Source of the DNA: Limonium bicolor
Taxonomy: Eukaryota > Streptophyta > Magnoliopsida > Caryophyllales > Plumbaginaceae
Reading direction: 5' to 3'
Length of the DNA: 64,000 bases
NCBI GenBank assembly: GCA_023374045.1
Contig: CM041783.1
Span: forward strand, 126,543,503-126,607,502
Below, one piece after another: positions 1 to 13,483 of this stretch (its first letter is position 1; every line of letters starts with the position of its first letter). The translations under genes and the position numbers were made by a program. The notes below the pieces were generated by a model that saw nothing but the letters and a program-made list of their open reading frames with translations, was not told where the DNA came from and did no database searches.

Positions 1-3000
1 AGTAACAATATAGTGAAAATGCTAGACTCCTAATTAATAAAGAGGAGAAAACAAACCCTGAATATATATTTTGAAGTCAGGAAAACTACCAAAATAGCAA
101 TACTAATGTTATGTATAAATACACATAATTGGGAGGTTATAAACCTAAGACATTGAGGAGTATTGATATATTTAAGAGGGTTAAGTATCATAAAATATAC
201 CTACCCTATTTTAAGGCACTTGTCCTACACTATCCTTATGGACCTATACGAGCATATGTCCTCTATGACAGCTCAATATGTGAATGCAAGTAAAAAGCAC
301 AAGAGATCAAATAAAGTTAACCTCTATGTAAGTTTAATATGAACATGGTAACGAATAACACTCCTTGGCACTAATAATGGAGGCGGTGTAAGTTATACTA
401 AGAGTTTGAATTCATATATACCCTAAAAGTGAGTGGAAGTTAAACTTAAGGGGAGGAAAACATACCCCTTGACTTGTAACAAGTGTTTTACACGTGAGCT
501 TTTCTAACGCTATACACCGATCTCTATAATTTTAAATACTCTATTTAATACACATAATCGACCTATTTTTGGAAGCCATTGAGCTGGTGAACTAATCACA
601 TTTCTAAGAGGTAGAAACAAACAATAAGTTTTGACTATCTTGTCACCAAAGTGTAGGATTCAATTAAGAACCCTTAGTTCAAAAAGGTACTAATGTTAAA
701 AGGTACTTAACCTAGGTTGAACATATAGTTCACCTGATTCATGGAATTTACATGGAGTAAGAAAAAGCCAAGCTTTAAAGATTAAGAAATAATACTTAAT
801 GAAACCATAATTGATCAAGTTATAAAACTTTTCTTTGGAGTCTTATCCCAGATTTAGTAATAATTATGACTGTCCTTGTTCTAAGTGATGATAACCAAAG
901 TGTAGGCAATGATCAAGCCTTGATAAGTTAAATACTAGTTAAAGCCTTTTTAAAGAGAAGAGTCTAATTCAAGGTATCCAAGTCCATAACTGAATTTATT
1001 GCTTGTACGATGTATTTAAGAGTCAAATGATTGATGAAATAAGTATTAGGCAGTAAGTGTCTAGAAATTTTAATAAGAATTTATCTTCTATGCCAAAAGG
1101 AAAAACTGGATTCCCTGCTAAATGATTAGATCAAAGGAACTTAGTTTCGACTATTAAGAAATACACTAGTTTCAAGTATAAGTGATAACAGTTATTAAAT
1201 TAGTTGTATAACAGTCAAGGAAGAATGTTGTAGTCACCACGACACTAAGTCTTGATAAGATAAAATTTGGAAATTTGCAATTATGTGGTTGTTGGATATT
1301 TGACGTGGGAGGTCGAACTTGATCCTGGTCAGATCAAGGGAAAACCAAACACAAAATGGAGTGGAGGGATAGTTCAACACTGACGCTGACCCCGTTAGGG
1401 TTGGATGATTTCTGAGACTCCCTACAAGTGGTCGCCAAAATCTTTGTGATAAGTAGATATTTGTCCTTAATTCTAACATAAAATCTGTCTAATAAGCATA
1501 TTAGATGTAGAGAATGTAAGTTAAAATTCAAGTTGTCCAGGTTACCCTGAAGAGATTAAATAGCTAAAACAACTCCGCGTTTGCTGGAAAAATAGTCAAC
1601 TATAAAGGAAATACCAATTGTTATTATACCATGAGCCAAGATAATAAATTAAAAACCAGGTCAAGAGACATTTATCTATAATGACAGTATTTACAAGCTA
1701 CCTTCTAAGTTATGGCCCCATTGCCATCTGAAGGGAAAGATCGACTTTAAGTTTTCTTTATGAATTCAAACCCAGTATATTAAATGAGAACCTACCTATA
1801 AGTATGGTAGAATATAAAGCGTAGAAACATTATACTACTACTCACATGAGTTGTTTTATAAACCGCAAGAACAAGTGGAATTGTGAGAAAATTGTACCTT
1901 GTTAGAAACCTTAACGGGAACCCACTGTGGTATACTTGATGAACAGACAATAAAAGATTGTGTATGTACAACCGATAATTTGTGAATCAATAATAACAAG
2001 AATCTTTCTATATTATTAACAAGATGCACGGCTCGACCGTAGCTCATACTCTATTTTGTGAATGAAAACCGAATATAGCGACAATAAGCTAAATACCAGA
2101 ATCACAAGATGATGACCTGAAGACCCAAGAGAAGAATTTTAATATGCCCCAGTATTATACAAAACCCGAACGCCGACGATTACATTTAAAGGAGGCGATG
2201 AATAGAAGACACATTTGAGACCAACAAGATTACTGCAACCTTACAGCTACAACAACTGAACCACTGAATGCATCAGCAACACCGACAAGATGATAAACCC
2301 CACTATTTGGACGCTACCACTATCAATGGAGAATATATATATAGCAAACCAATCGGATAAGGACCCATGGAAAGAAGAATGCTTCAACAGAATGTGCGAG
2401 AGCTTATGGACTTGACAAGAAATAATCCTATATTGGACAGGTAACTAGAAATATATCAGGAAGGTACCCCACATGCGAAGATGACTAGTGTGAAGAACAC
2501 GGGAAATAACCAACACTGTAATCAAAAGAGAGTAATGGAGACTCGGATGACGAGAAGAATCTCGGTGGAATCACCGTCATAAGCAGCTATCAGAAATAAG
2601 CATACAGGCACAAACACAATCAAGTGAAACTCGTTGGAGAACTCAATGATGAGAGAACAAATCAGGGCCAACCTTACAATATTGGTGACAACCCGATGTA
2701 CAGTAATAAAATACATAATGAAGAATCCTAAGCTATGCTGCAACAAACAGTTACTTCGAGACAAGATAATTGGGAGTAGAGGCATAACGCGGCACATCGA
2801 TCCGACAGTCTAAACAAGACATGGAATAATTGGCAACAAACAAGATGGAAGATCACCTTCACCCATACATATAGGATTCAAATATAAAAGCATAATAATG
2901 CAAATAGAGCATGTCAAAGAATACACAGATTTTTAGGGGCAATACCCCGTAAACGGACAAAAGTCCAGACAAGATCAACAATGATAACCAAACGAAGGAA

Positions 3001-3311
3001 ATGATGAACAAAACTCATCAACCATACATGCGTACATAAACAAACTTAAACATACCACCTACGAAGCGCATTTAAGACTATCCCAGAATGATTAGACATT
3101 ATTTAATCAGAGTCGCACAGCAGAAGCGTGGTGGTCCCATCAGTTAGAATTACCTACTGAGTCCAAGGGGAATGAACAACGTACTTCACGTATCTTAACC
3201 AAAAATAAAAGTCTTACAGCCAAGAGGCTATCTTTCTAAATTAATCATAAGTCCAAAATAAGAGTGAAGATTCCTTCACTATTTACTAACTAGCTATACT
3301 AGTCTAGTCTA

Positions 3312-3346
3312 GGGTACGGGGGTGTACCCCTATTTTTAAGGGGGGG
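3312..3346 (+). other. Hairpin plus upstream G-run (PPT-like module 1, old element)
   Basis: GGGTAC (3312-3317) pairs with GTACCC (3324-3329) around a GGGGGT loop. CTATTTTTAAGGGGGG follows. The arrangement equals 21924-21958 of the intact element, but here it lies about 550 bp before the LTR. Confidence 0.55.
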
Positions 3347-3858
3347 GGAGAGCCTACTGCGTTTTAGCATTTTTAGCATGGAAGTACACTTCCATTTTAC
3401 TGTTGCATTGTGATTTTAGCATGGAAGTACACTTCTATTGTACTGTGCACTGTGATTTGTATGTTACAAGTATGACTTTGTGATTCTATGAACTCTTACT
3501 CGATAATGTGTACTACGTTACACTCGCATGAATGGATTATGTGTACTGCGTTACTCTATATTGAAGTTACTTTGGTACTACGTGATTATGTGTACTACGT
3601 TACACCATATTGGAATGACTCTGTTTGCATGATCTGTACTATACTACACTACTATGAATGAATTATGTGCACTACGTTGCACTACACTGAAGTTATTTTT
3701 GGTAACGACCTTTCATGTTCATTATACTGTATGTTATGATTGAATATATACTACGAACTTAAAAGTAGTGGAACTTGGGACTTGATCCCTAAAATAGAAT
3801 TGAGTTGTGCATGCTTAGTGGAACTTGATTCCCCACAACCATTTGAACTTAGATATGA

Positions 3859-3893
3859 GACTTCGGGGAGAAGTCCTTTTTAAGGGGGTAGAT
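3859..3893 (+). other. Hairpin plus 3' polypurine tract (old element)
   Basis: GACTTC (3859-3864) pairs with GAAGTC (3870-3875) around GGGGA. A T-run and AAGGGGGTAGAT follow and abut the LTR at 3894. This is the plus-strand primer site by position and composition. Confidence 0.7.
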
Positions 3894-6318
3894 TGAAATA
3901 CCCCAAATCTAATTAATGCCTTAAAACTATTAAATAATAAAGAATTGATCTACAAATAGATCATTTTAGTTAAGCATGCTAATTTATACATGCAAACGTG
4001 ACGTAAATTAATATTATTACGCGTGCACATGCAAACTCACGCATGCAAACGTCACGTAAAAATAGTCGTTTTACCATAAACGCTAACTGACGTAATTTTA
4101 CTAAGCATATTCACGTACTCGTACAAACATTTATGTATTATTATTAATAAGGATTAAAATCCTTACATAACTAGCTCGAAAGAGAGAGAGCGTCAACAAG
4201 GAAGATTAATACGAACATGTGTACAAACGAGCAACATAAATATTTTATGAATGCCTAAGCATCTATAAATGCTACAATAAATTGAAATACACATTTAGAT
4301 AAATGTAACAACTTATTTTACACCTATTGTATGTATTATGAAAATATAATAACTCATCAAAGGTCAAAGATGCGCACAAAACATCTTGACAAGAAGAACG
4401 TTCGTAAAACGCCTTAGGAACATGCGATTAAGCATGACCGTGTATGACCTTCTAAAACTCAAACCAAATGGTCATACCCTCATTATATGACTATACAAAC
4501 ATAGTCCCTAGGCTATATTCAGTCAAAAATGCAAAACGCTCGGGAGTGCTCACACACGCCCCTTAAAGTACGAAAAGCCCGGAGAGGTGCCGAGGCGGCA
4601 CGAACTCCTATATAATTCATTCCTAGAGTTCCTAACATCATTAATAATCATTCTAAAGAGAACCCTGGAGATAGGTTCTCAAAATTCAACCAAATCCTTG
4701 GGGAATTTCCTTAACGCTCCTTTTTGCCCCGGGAGTGTCCTGGTAGCCCGGAAATTATGTCATAAGTTGATGTAACCCCATATAACTCAATGTAACACCT
4801 TAATATATCATTATTTACTATAATAAATGTTTATAAACACTTGGAACTCATGAAGACAACTTATTTCCCAAAATTTCCTTAGAGCACAAAAACGCACCTT
4901 CGGGTGTCACTAAAACGTGTTTTACGCAATTACCTTATAGCTTTTGACATGCCACGAATTATGAATCTTAAATGGGGATGAATTGAACCTCTAAATCAAT
5001 TAAAGTCAGTGTCAAACAAGGAGCTCTATAGGGGCCGATTTTCTACCCAAAAACTAGTATAAAATTTGCATTTAATACTTGTAAAAGGCATAGAACATGG
5101 TGACTCACCTCCCCATATGCTATAATACTTAATGGCAAAAGAATTTAGGTCTCATTTGACCTCCATGCTGTAGAAATCCTGCAAGAAAACAAGGCCATGT
5201 TAGCTAGACAAAAGCAAGAATTATTAAGGCAAAAAGTAGATCTAGACTTACTTTTTGATTTGTTAAATCCAAGTGACACCCCATGCTTGTCTAAGCCATG
5301 TTAGTGCCGATTGAAGAGGCCTAAAAACAGCTCCAATTCGTGGGTCTACATGGGAGGGAGAAGACATCATTCAACAATTGAAAAATCAAAAGAATAAAAC
5401 CTTACCTAACTTACCTTGTCGTTTAGTTCCCATATTTTCTTCCATGTTGTCTTGCCTCTTCACATGGCCAAAAACATCCAGGTTTGAAGGAGCTTTTGAG
5501 CTTGAAAAATCAAAGGGAAATCAATAAACAAAGACCTAACCTAACATGACACATCATTATGTTTTCAATTAACAAATTAAATCTTCCTAAAACTAACATA
5601 GTCTTACGGTTGCATCACCATTCCTTCACACGCAAGCAAACGTTGGTAAGCCTTCTCTCTTCTCCTTTCATCTTCTTCCTTTGAAGCTCTTAAGTCCATT
5701 AATGGAGATTTAACTTCTATCTTCATCTTTAAGGTAATTTCCTAGCATTTCTTGTCAAGCCTTGAAGTAAAACTGTTCCTAGCACAACCATAGCAATTCG
5801 GCATCAACATATACTCCAAGGAGGTTGTCTAAATCAACATTAATCCAAGGAGCACCTCAACGTTACCTTAAGGTATTTTTCATGCTTGAAAATCCTTAAA
5901 GCACATTTTTATGTGTAACCAAATTCTACTTCTTCTAAGGTTCTTTTCTTCTTCATTTTCATGAAGGAAAGTTTGTTCTTCATCCACCTTGAGTGAGCCG
6001 AAATCTTAAGGAGAAAAGCTTAAGGTAAATCCTTGGAAAACTACTTTCAAATCTACTTAAGATCTTTGTTAAAGATCCAACTCCTAAACTCCTTCACTTC
6101 TTGTATAGAAACCGAAGTGGAGCACCTATTTTCCCTTGGAGAAATCTTGGGAATTCAAGAGGAGTTCAAGCACTTAACCATCCTTTATTAAGAGTAAGTT
6201 TACTAAGCCAATCTTTATGTTTTAAGTTTGGTTAAGCTTCTAAAAATTATACAAAAATTATGTATATCTTCTTAGGTGTCTAAAACCGAAGCTACATGGT
6301 ACAATATGCCAAAAACAT
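3894..6318 (+). repeat. Outer 3' LTR, segment 1 of 4
   Basis: It begins TGAAATACCCCAAATCTA, like the Tekay-type LTR at 12052 and 22218. TGACTCA at 5101-5107 lies in the same GGTGACTCACC context as the promoter of the other LTRs. The segment is AT-rich with no coding content. It is interrupted by the solo LTR at 6319; the last five bases (AACAT) are that insertion's target site. Confidence 0.65.
6314..6318. repeat. TSD AACAT of solo LTR (left copy; right copy 10903-10907)
   Basis: AACAT precedes the TG at 6319 and is repeated directly after the CA that ends at 10902. Confidence 0.9.
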
Positions 6319-8282
6319 TGTAACACCCCAACTATCACCATACACATAACATTAAACTGCAGCGGAAACTCAACTCATCATATTACTTATTCCAATGGTG
6401 TTACACGCCGTTAACCACCCACGTGGCTAACAAGGCTAATACATGTACATTTGTATCGGTCTGATGGACTAGATTCCCGGCAACTACACAATACAATCCT
6501 CATTCCATTTTCAACATTTATTATATACATACACTCCCCCTGTACCGAGTATTTACAAACTACTGCTCGCCGATAACAACTTCGGTCTTACTACGCCTAT
6601 CATACTCACGCCATTTAAATGGCTACCCATGTATAACATCTGCCCCCGTCCTACTCTCGAACGGCTTCCAGCTCCTTGTACCTGAAATAGAAAAGGAGAG
6701 AAAGGGTGGCCCCCAAGGGGCTCAGCACCCTTTGCTGGTATGGTAATCCCGCAGCCCACATGCTACCGGGCCACGCCAACTAATTGTCATCTTAGCATGC
6801 AGTTGATTACACTTAAATCATGCATACAAGCCATAAACATTCAACACATAACATTTCGCCTCAATGGGCTCAACCTATAACCAACACATCCACACTTAAC
6901 ACCAACCATTCAATGATTCCTTAAACCCTAGAGTGGCTCTCCTCTAAAACGGAGCTACTTCCTTAACGAACGACATGTACCCATTAATCGGGTTATCCTT
7001 AAACGCCTCTTGTCACAACTGGGATTCATTTCCATGATCCACACACTCCATATCCTACAACATATCTCATTCCTTATATAACAAAACATAACAACCTTTC
7101 TTGTTTCGACATACACATGATACATCACCATCATTCTAAACATCCATATGTATATATATATACCATAGCATAGCAAGGGAATTTGCATAGCACCATAACA
7201 TTACATAACACCATAAAATCGGTTCTCACAAGGAACCTTCCACCATAGTTAGTATACCAGTGCCTAGAGATTATTACCAATCCCATGTTAAGCTCGTTAC
7301 CAACCTCGTTACCGTCCGGTTATATAGAACGGTTAACTTATACCCAAGGTGTGTCGGATATAGTAATCCCAAGCACACCGAAATAACATACGTATGCCCC
7401 TGTGGCCCGACGTGAGTCAGTAACTAGCTTTGGATAAGCTAAGGGAAGGTAGAAACCAAGTTGGAATCCACCTATACATACACCAAGAGAGCCGAACCGG
7501 ATAAGATAACGACTCCCGTCCATCACACGCGTGGCCGGAACAACCGGACTCCTCACCCCCCCATTAGTACATATACACTTAATATTAAGTGGTTAGAGAT
7601 CCATTATGGAGCCTACCACATCCACACACCATACGGTATCATAACCGAGTTAAGCACACAAGGGAGGTTCACACACTTGCATACAACAACAATGTCCAAC
7701 TAACTCACACATAGCCGTGGTTAGCACGTTCCCAAGGTTTGGGCCGTCAACTCCGAATACCGATCACTCATGTGTTCCTAGATTTGGTTAGCTAAGGTTT
7801 AACACATATTTGAGGTTAAATGGTATCGGAGGCCAATTCGCCACATAAATGAATTACTATAAACTCATTACATGTTTTAATCTTACAAGGTGGCAAACAC
7901 TCAGTAAAACATTTGGCATACAAGCCGGTGTAATCCGGTAGGACATAGGTTGCAAGAAAACCATACCTGTCACCGGAGTCCACTTTACCACGTCCACTTA
8001 TGTTCCTCGAGCAATTCTCGAACAACTGTTAACATCACATGTGTTTTTATTAACATTGGGTTTGCTTGATTATTTAATGTCTAATGCTTAACTTTCCCCG
8101 TTAACTTAGTTACATAACTTTACATTTCAACTTATTTTACTTTCACATTTTGATACAACTTTTCACCCACTTAATTGCCATTTAAACTCACCTAACATGT
8201 CCTTAACAACCTTATAACATCATCACCTATCAATCCCCATCATTAGACATCATTTTCCAATCTTAAACAACATTTTTAGAGT

Positions 8283-8465
8283 GGTCCGGGACTTGGTCCT
8301 TACCTTAAGTCCCGGACCAACACATAAGAAAACTCTCGGGCGATTTTAATAGGGTGGTCCGGGACCTTGTACTTACCTTAAGTCCCGGACCACAACATGT
8401 TACAACTCTCGGCCATTTAAAAAGCTTGGTCCGGGTCTTGAACCATGACCTAAGTCCCGGACCAA
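8283..8465 (-). repeat. Three-unit hairpin array in solo LTR
   Basis: Three units are spaced about 72 bp apart. The first has a 12-bp perfect stem, GGTCCGGGACTT (8283-8294) with AAGTCCCGGACC (8307-8318). Units two and three (8355-8392, 8426-8465) keep the GGTCCGGG/CCCGGACC stem with different loops. The array stands out as GC-rich in AT-rich DNA. Confidence 0.85.
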
Positions 8466-9300
8466 AGCTACAGAATTGTCAAAATTGCATTTTTCAAGTG
8501 TTGTTGCCTTAGTTCTCCACCTCCATTAATTGTATAAACTTACCACATGATCTTAGGTATATTCTAATGCCAAAATATCATCTCAAACACACCTAGTTCC
8601 ATGTTTGACTTGTTACTCAATTTCCACCCAAAATCTCATAACACTTGTAACATTTACATTTGGTTTCCTATGTGGTGTTTCACCCATAATAACCTCTATA
8701 CCAAGGTGTTTCCTCCCCACCATAACATCATCTCCCAAGCATCTTCTCTTACTAACCAAATCTTCTCTTTCACAACTCCTTAAATTCCTTTCTCAAAACC
8801 TTACCTAAACATCATTCTCTCCTTATTCATCAACATGACCTAAACCTTAAACAAACTTCTCCAAGACTTTAATATCTCCTAAAAACACTCATTGGATTTC
8901 TAGAACTTCCAAGACAATGCCTATATCCTTATAGCACCTTAGAACACCTTAATGCATGTGTTCTCCCTTAGTGAAGCATGTGTCCATTCCTAACAATTCC
9001 TAGTTCACCCAAGTTCATTTAAGCACTTAGAATTCCTTATACATTTTACAAATTTCGCCATGGGTTCTCTTAGCACATCATCTTTCCAAAACTCCTAGTT
9101 TTCACCATTAAGCACTCAAGAGCACCTAAATCCATCAAGAACATTATCATTCACAAAATTTCACCAACTTTACACTACATCACAATATAGTGCATAACTA
9201 AACTTGCTTGGCACTTAGGCCCTTAAATAACATGGCTCTTAGGCCCTTAAATTGCGTAATCCTTAAACACTGAATTTCCCACATAAATAATGCCTTTGAC

Positions 9301-9629
9301 CTGCAAATACATACACCAATACATATGTTCTTTTACTAGTCTCCTTGAGAACACTTTACTAGGTCATTCACCATTTGCTCTTTAGGTAGTTTTAACAAGC
9401 ATTATAAGCTTATTTCTCCTAAGGCATTAAACCACATTGAGATAGCTTTTTACCTCTTTTCCTCACAAATTTCTTTCTTGTTTCCTTGTAAAACCGGTAA
9501 GGCATTTGGTTCCCTGCCAACAACTAAACAATATACCAACATTGAAATGAGTATATAAGCTTTAAGCTTTATCTCATTGTAAACCCTAGTTACATATATT
9601 ATCTTAAGGTATTAACATGATTGTTTTAC
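9301..9629 (-). other. Predicted leader intron in solo LTR
   Basis: On the minus strand the donor is CCAAG|GTAAAAC and the acceptor TATTTGCAG|GTCAAAGGCAT, 329 bases apart. The same pair with similar spacing occurs in the other LTRs of this family. Confidence 0.5.
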
Positions 9630-10108
9630 CTTGGAATGGAAAGAGAGCTTGAATATATATCAAGAGAGGACTCCTCCTAGCCCTTGGAAGATTCAAATGA
9701 AGCTAAACAAGCAAGGTAAAGACACCATGGTGAGGTTAATTTTCGGCCCATGTACTAAAAAGAGAGGAAATGGAGTTTTCTTTGGTTTTTCCTTACCTTG
9801 AAGCAAAGGTGATCAACAAGGCATAAAAATATTAGCTCAAGCCCCTTCCATGGAAGTTCTCCTTGGCACCAAAATGGTGGTTTTGAGGATTTGAAAGGAC
9901 AAGGTTGTAGAGCTTGCTCCAACTAAGAGAACGGTAGTCTCGGAATTAAATTCGGAGCATGGAGTCATAAGTTACAAGTGAGGAAGGATGAGAATGGTAT
10001 GGCTCTGTTGGAAACCGATGGAGAGAGGAGGAAGAAGGTGGCCACCGTGGGAAATGAAAGGAAGAAGAGAATGAGGAGATAAGTTTGCTTTTGTTAAGAT
10101 ATTTATCC

Positions 10109-10178
10109 TTATAAAGCAAATAGTATACTAATTAGTCATTCTTTCTTTTCTTAGTAAACTAACAAGGGTGGTGAGTCA
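10109..10178 (-). promoter_or_regulatory. LTR promoter: TATA box with upstream TGACTCA
   Basis: The minus strand reads TTTGCTTTATAAGG (TATA at 10109-10116), with TGACTCA (10172-10178) about 56 bases upstream. TGACTCA is a bZIP/GCN4-type site. The arrangement recurs in the Tekay-type and LARD LTRs. Confidence 0.55.
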
Positions 10179-10902
10179 CAACACCTTAAAAACCGGCCCC
10201 AAATAGTACCTAGGGGTACTTTAGACTTTATTAGTCAATTGTCTCACTTATAACATTATATGTTACAAACTAGTTATAAAAATCACTATTCACCAAAAAC
10301 AAGGCACATAGAAATGAAATTTTTGATTTCCCATTGATATAGCCACCCAAATGTGATACTATATAGTACACATGTTAATTAAAGAGTAATGATGGACATT
10401 TAGCCATTCAAAACTCATTTACAAGACAATTTTTCAAAAACGTGCTTTAAGACTCCTTAAAGCACATTTTGCGTTTTAACTTGTTTTCAAGCTTGGTTTT
10501 CTTTGGTAATTGATTTAATATGTTCATTAACATATTATTAAGGCATAGGTATGACCATTAGGCCTTATACACATTTATCCCAAGCTTAGAGCACCTTTTA
10601 GCCCATATTGACCTTAAGGTATTTATTTGTGTTTTGTTTGGTTTCATTGTCTACCAAAGTTTCCTAAGGACTTATTTAGCCCTATAAGATCATAATTAAA
10701 CATTAGCAAGTCTTGGTAGGCTCTTTGGGTCCTAACCAAGTTCACTCCAAGCTTAGAGCATGTTTTTGCTCAAACCGTGTCTTAGTGTTTTATTGTGTTT
10801 TACCATGGTTTAAATGTTTCATTTATGTTTCTAAGGCACTTTTTAGCCTTTAAATACCATAGTTTAACATTTACACAACATACCAAGGTTTGGGGTATTT
10901 CA

Positions 10903-12051
10903 AACATAGTTTATAACATATATGGTAAATTTATTTCCTTAAGACACATTTTTGTGTCACAAAATTTATCTATGTTAAATACAAATTCAAGCCAAATTGT
11001 CAAGGGCAAAAATGCTCTATTTTGAGCAAGGAATCAATATAAGACATTACAATAATTTTACATGAGTTATATAACTCATATGAATTTATGTATAATTATT
11101 TTGACATATAAAACTACTTTTATATACTATATAGTAACCTATTAATTGTGGCCGAATGTTCTAGGTGAAGAATGGGTTTTAATGAGCTACTTATATATAT
11201 AAACTCATATTATAAAGTTTGGAGAGTTAAAAATATTTTATTAGTACTTAAATGGCTAATTAATTAAGTTATATGGCTAAATTGTAAATTTTACAAAGTT
11301 TGGTGTATATATTATGAAAGCCGAGAGTTAAGGGTATATTCGGAGTAATTATGATATAATATAAGGTTAGGAATTAAGTTTATGAATTTTAGACAAGTGT
11401 TAAAATAACAATTTATTATGTTTTGGGCTATTATGTAATTTATAAAAGTTATTATGAAAACTTGGAGCTTAATATGGGGCAAATCCATAATTAAGAGAAT
11501 TATAAAGTACACTTCCAAAATTAGAGGAATTAAATATTTAAACTATAGTTTATAAGTTATTAAGTAACTATTATAATGTTTTGGGGCTAAATTGTAATTT
11601 TTAGAAAGAATGGTGTAATGCCGAGATTCATATAAGTTTATGGGTAAATTAATGTATTGAGTATAAAATTTGACCTTGGTCAAAATGTTGACCGAAAACT
11701 TTGGGTTAAAATGATTTATGACATGAAATATTAAGTTTATAAAAGTTTTGGGGTGATTATGTATTTTATAAGAGTTTAACTATATAACCGGATCTTATAT
11801 GGGGCGAAAGTATAATTTGTGGGAATATAAATGCCCACTTGGTAATTAAGGAAATTAAATATTTAAACTATAGTTTATAAATTAATATGTAACTCATATA
11901 AAGTTTTTGAGGTAAAAATGTAATTATAAGAAACTTTATGGCATAGCCGAAACTCAATGTGGCTAATTGGTGATTTATTAAAGTTATAGTGTTCAAATAT
12001 TAAATACCAAATTTATAGAGGTGGTTTAGTGAATTAATTAATTAAGCAAAT
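10903..12051 (+). repeat. Outer 3' LTR, segment 2 of 4
   Basis: AT-rich DNA between the solo LTR and the Tekay-type element, beginning with the AACAT target-site copy and ending with CAAAT (12047-12051). It holds degenerate recurring phrases about missing or present 'aaattgtaa' tracts and no gene. It is assigned to the outer LTR only by the nesting order. Confidence 0.45.
12047..12051. repeat. TSD CAAAT of Tekay-type element (left copy; right copy 25995-25999)
   Basis: CAAAT immediately precedes TGAAATACC and is repeated immediately after the terminal TTACA at 25994. Confidence 0.95.
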
Positions 12052-12608
12052 TGAAATACCCCAAACCTAGTTATGTTGTTTAAACACCTAAATAGGGTGT
12101 AATAAGACTAAAAAGAGTCTTAGAAACCTTAGTAAACAAATTTAAACAAAAGGAAACACAAATGTGCTTTAAAGTCAATAAGAGCTAAAATGTGCTCTAA
12201 GCTTGGGATAAACTTGAGTAAGACCTAATGAGCTTACCAAGACCTCATTTATACACTAATGAACATATTAAACCAATTACCAAAGAAAACCAAGCTTGAA
12301 AACAAGTTAAAACACAAAATGTGCTTTAAGAAGTCTTAAAGCACGTTTTTGAAAAATTGTCTTGTAAATGAGTTTTGAATGGCTAAATGTCCATCATTAC
12401 TCTTAAATATATATGTGTACTATATAGTATCACATTTGGGTGGCTATATTAGTGGGAAATCAAAAATTTCACTTCTAAGTGCCTTGTTTAGGTGAATAGT
12501 ACTTTTTATAAGCTAGTTTGTAACATATGTTGTATTAAGTAATTAAATTGACAAACAAAGACTAAAACACCCTCATACTAATAAAGGGGGCCGGTTTTTA
12601 TAAGTGTG

Positions 12609-12680
12609 TGACTCACCACTCTTAGTTGATATATAAGTAAGTAAAGAAAACTAAGTAAACTTACTTTTTACTTTATAACA
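12609..12680 (+). promoter_or_regulatory. LTR promoter: TGACTCA plus TATA box
   Basis: TGACTCA (12609-12615) is followed about 59 bases later by CTTTATAA (12671-12678) and then a pyrimidine-rich stretch. The block CTTTATAA..TAAATATCTCC is shared with the LARD LTR promoters in reverse orientation. The start site would be near 12700 by the usual TATA spacing (inference). Confidence 0.55.
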
Positions 12681-13158
12681 TAAATATCTCCTAAAGCAAT
12701 CTATCTTCATTCTCATTTCTTTCCTTCATTCCCACGGTTTGCAAACACCTCTCTTCCTTCTTCCTTGTTCTCTCTCGGTAATACATATCACCATGGAAGC
12801 TCCAACTTTGACCACTTGTTAAATCTAGCTCACTTGTCCAAATAAAAAAAAGACCACCAATCTCTTCCTCTCATCAAGCTCTTCATTCCTATCTTCTCAA
12901 AACTCCAAGAGCTCCATTTCGGTGCCAAGGTGTTCCACCATTGAAGGAGCTTGAGCTTGGATTTTGACATATTATTACTCTCCTTTGCTTCTAGGTAAGG
13001 AATCTCAAAAAAAATCAAGTTTCCTCCTTGTTTTTTCATGTCCGAAAATACACATTGATATAGCTCTTTGTGTGACTTTGTTCTAGCTTCATTTCAACTC
13101 TTCATGGACTAGGTGGAGTCTCTCTTGTTATATATTCAAACTCTCTTCAAAGATCAAG

Positions 13159-13483
13159 GTAAAACAACTACATTAATGTTTTTGAAACAATGTCAAATTA
13201 GGGTTTACAATGAGATGAAGCTTATAGCTTGAATACTCATTATAATGTTTGTATATTGTTTAGAACTTGACAAGGAATCAAAATACCATACGGTTTTGTA
13301 AGGAAACAAGAAGGAAGTGTGTGGAAAAAGAGGTAAATCTACTAACTTAATGTTGTTTAATGCCTTAGGAGAAATGAGCTATAATTGCTTATTAAAACTA
13401 CCTAAAGAGCAATGGTAAATGACCTAGTAAATGTTCTCAAGAGACTAGTAAAATAACATATGTCTTGTTGTATGTAATCGCAG
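13159..13483 (+). other. Predicted leader intron in 5' LTR
   Basis: Donor ATCAAG|GTAAAAC and acceptor ATCGCAG|GTTAAAGGCAT are 325 bases apart. A second donor-like TCTAG|GTAAGG lies at 12995. The 3' LTR has the same pair at 23328-23653. The sequence just after the acceptor (GAAATTCAGTGTTTA) is shared by the LTRs of the family in this window, which supports a functional exon border. Confidence 0.5.

Larger units (their letters stand above)
1..3893 (+). mobile_element. Decayed internal region of the outermost plus-strand LTR element
   Basis: There is no long open frame and no gag or pol motif. The region is assigned because it ends in a PPT (about 3880-3893) followed at once by an LTR start of the same type (TGAAATACCCC) as the intact element at 22218. 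It also contains a hairpin plus G-run at 3312-3346 that matches the post-pol segment of the intact element. Bases about 1295-1640 are recognisably similar to the complement of 36840-37215 inside the minus-strand LARD, so this is probably a relative of that non-coding family rather than a decayed autonomous copy. The short ORFs here are chance frames. The 5' LTR lies outside the window. Confidence 0.6.
6319..10902 (-). mobile_element. Solo LTR, Tekay-like family, 4.58 kb
   Basis: On the plus strand it starts TGTAACACCCCAACTAT and ends TTTGGGGTATTTCA, the reverse complement of the TGAAATACCCC...GGGTGTTACA ends of the intact element. A perfect five-base TSD flanks it and no internal region is present, so it is a recombination product of a full element. 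Its start and end match the LARD LTRs. It carries no gene; short ORFs in it are incidental. Confidence 0.9.

Noticed and set aside
2522..2797. 91-codon hydrophobic minus-strand ORF
   Set aside because: Isolated in decayed AT-rich DNA of the old element, no start context or family.
8283..8465. CRISPR-like look of regularly spaced palindromic repeats (also 14116-14431, 28531-28785)
   Set aside because: Plant nuclear context inside LTRs, no cas genes, and spacers are themselves repeated.
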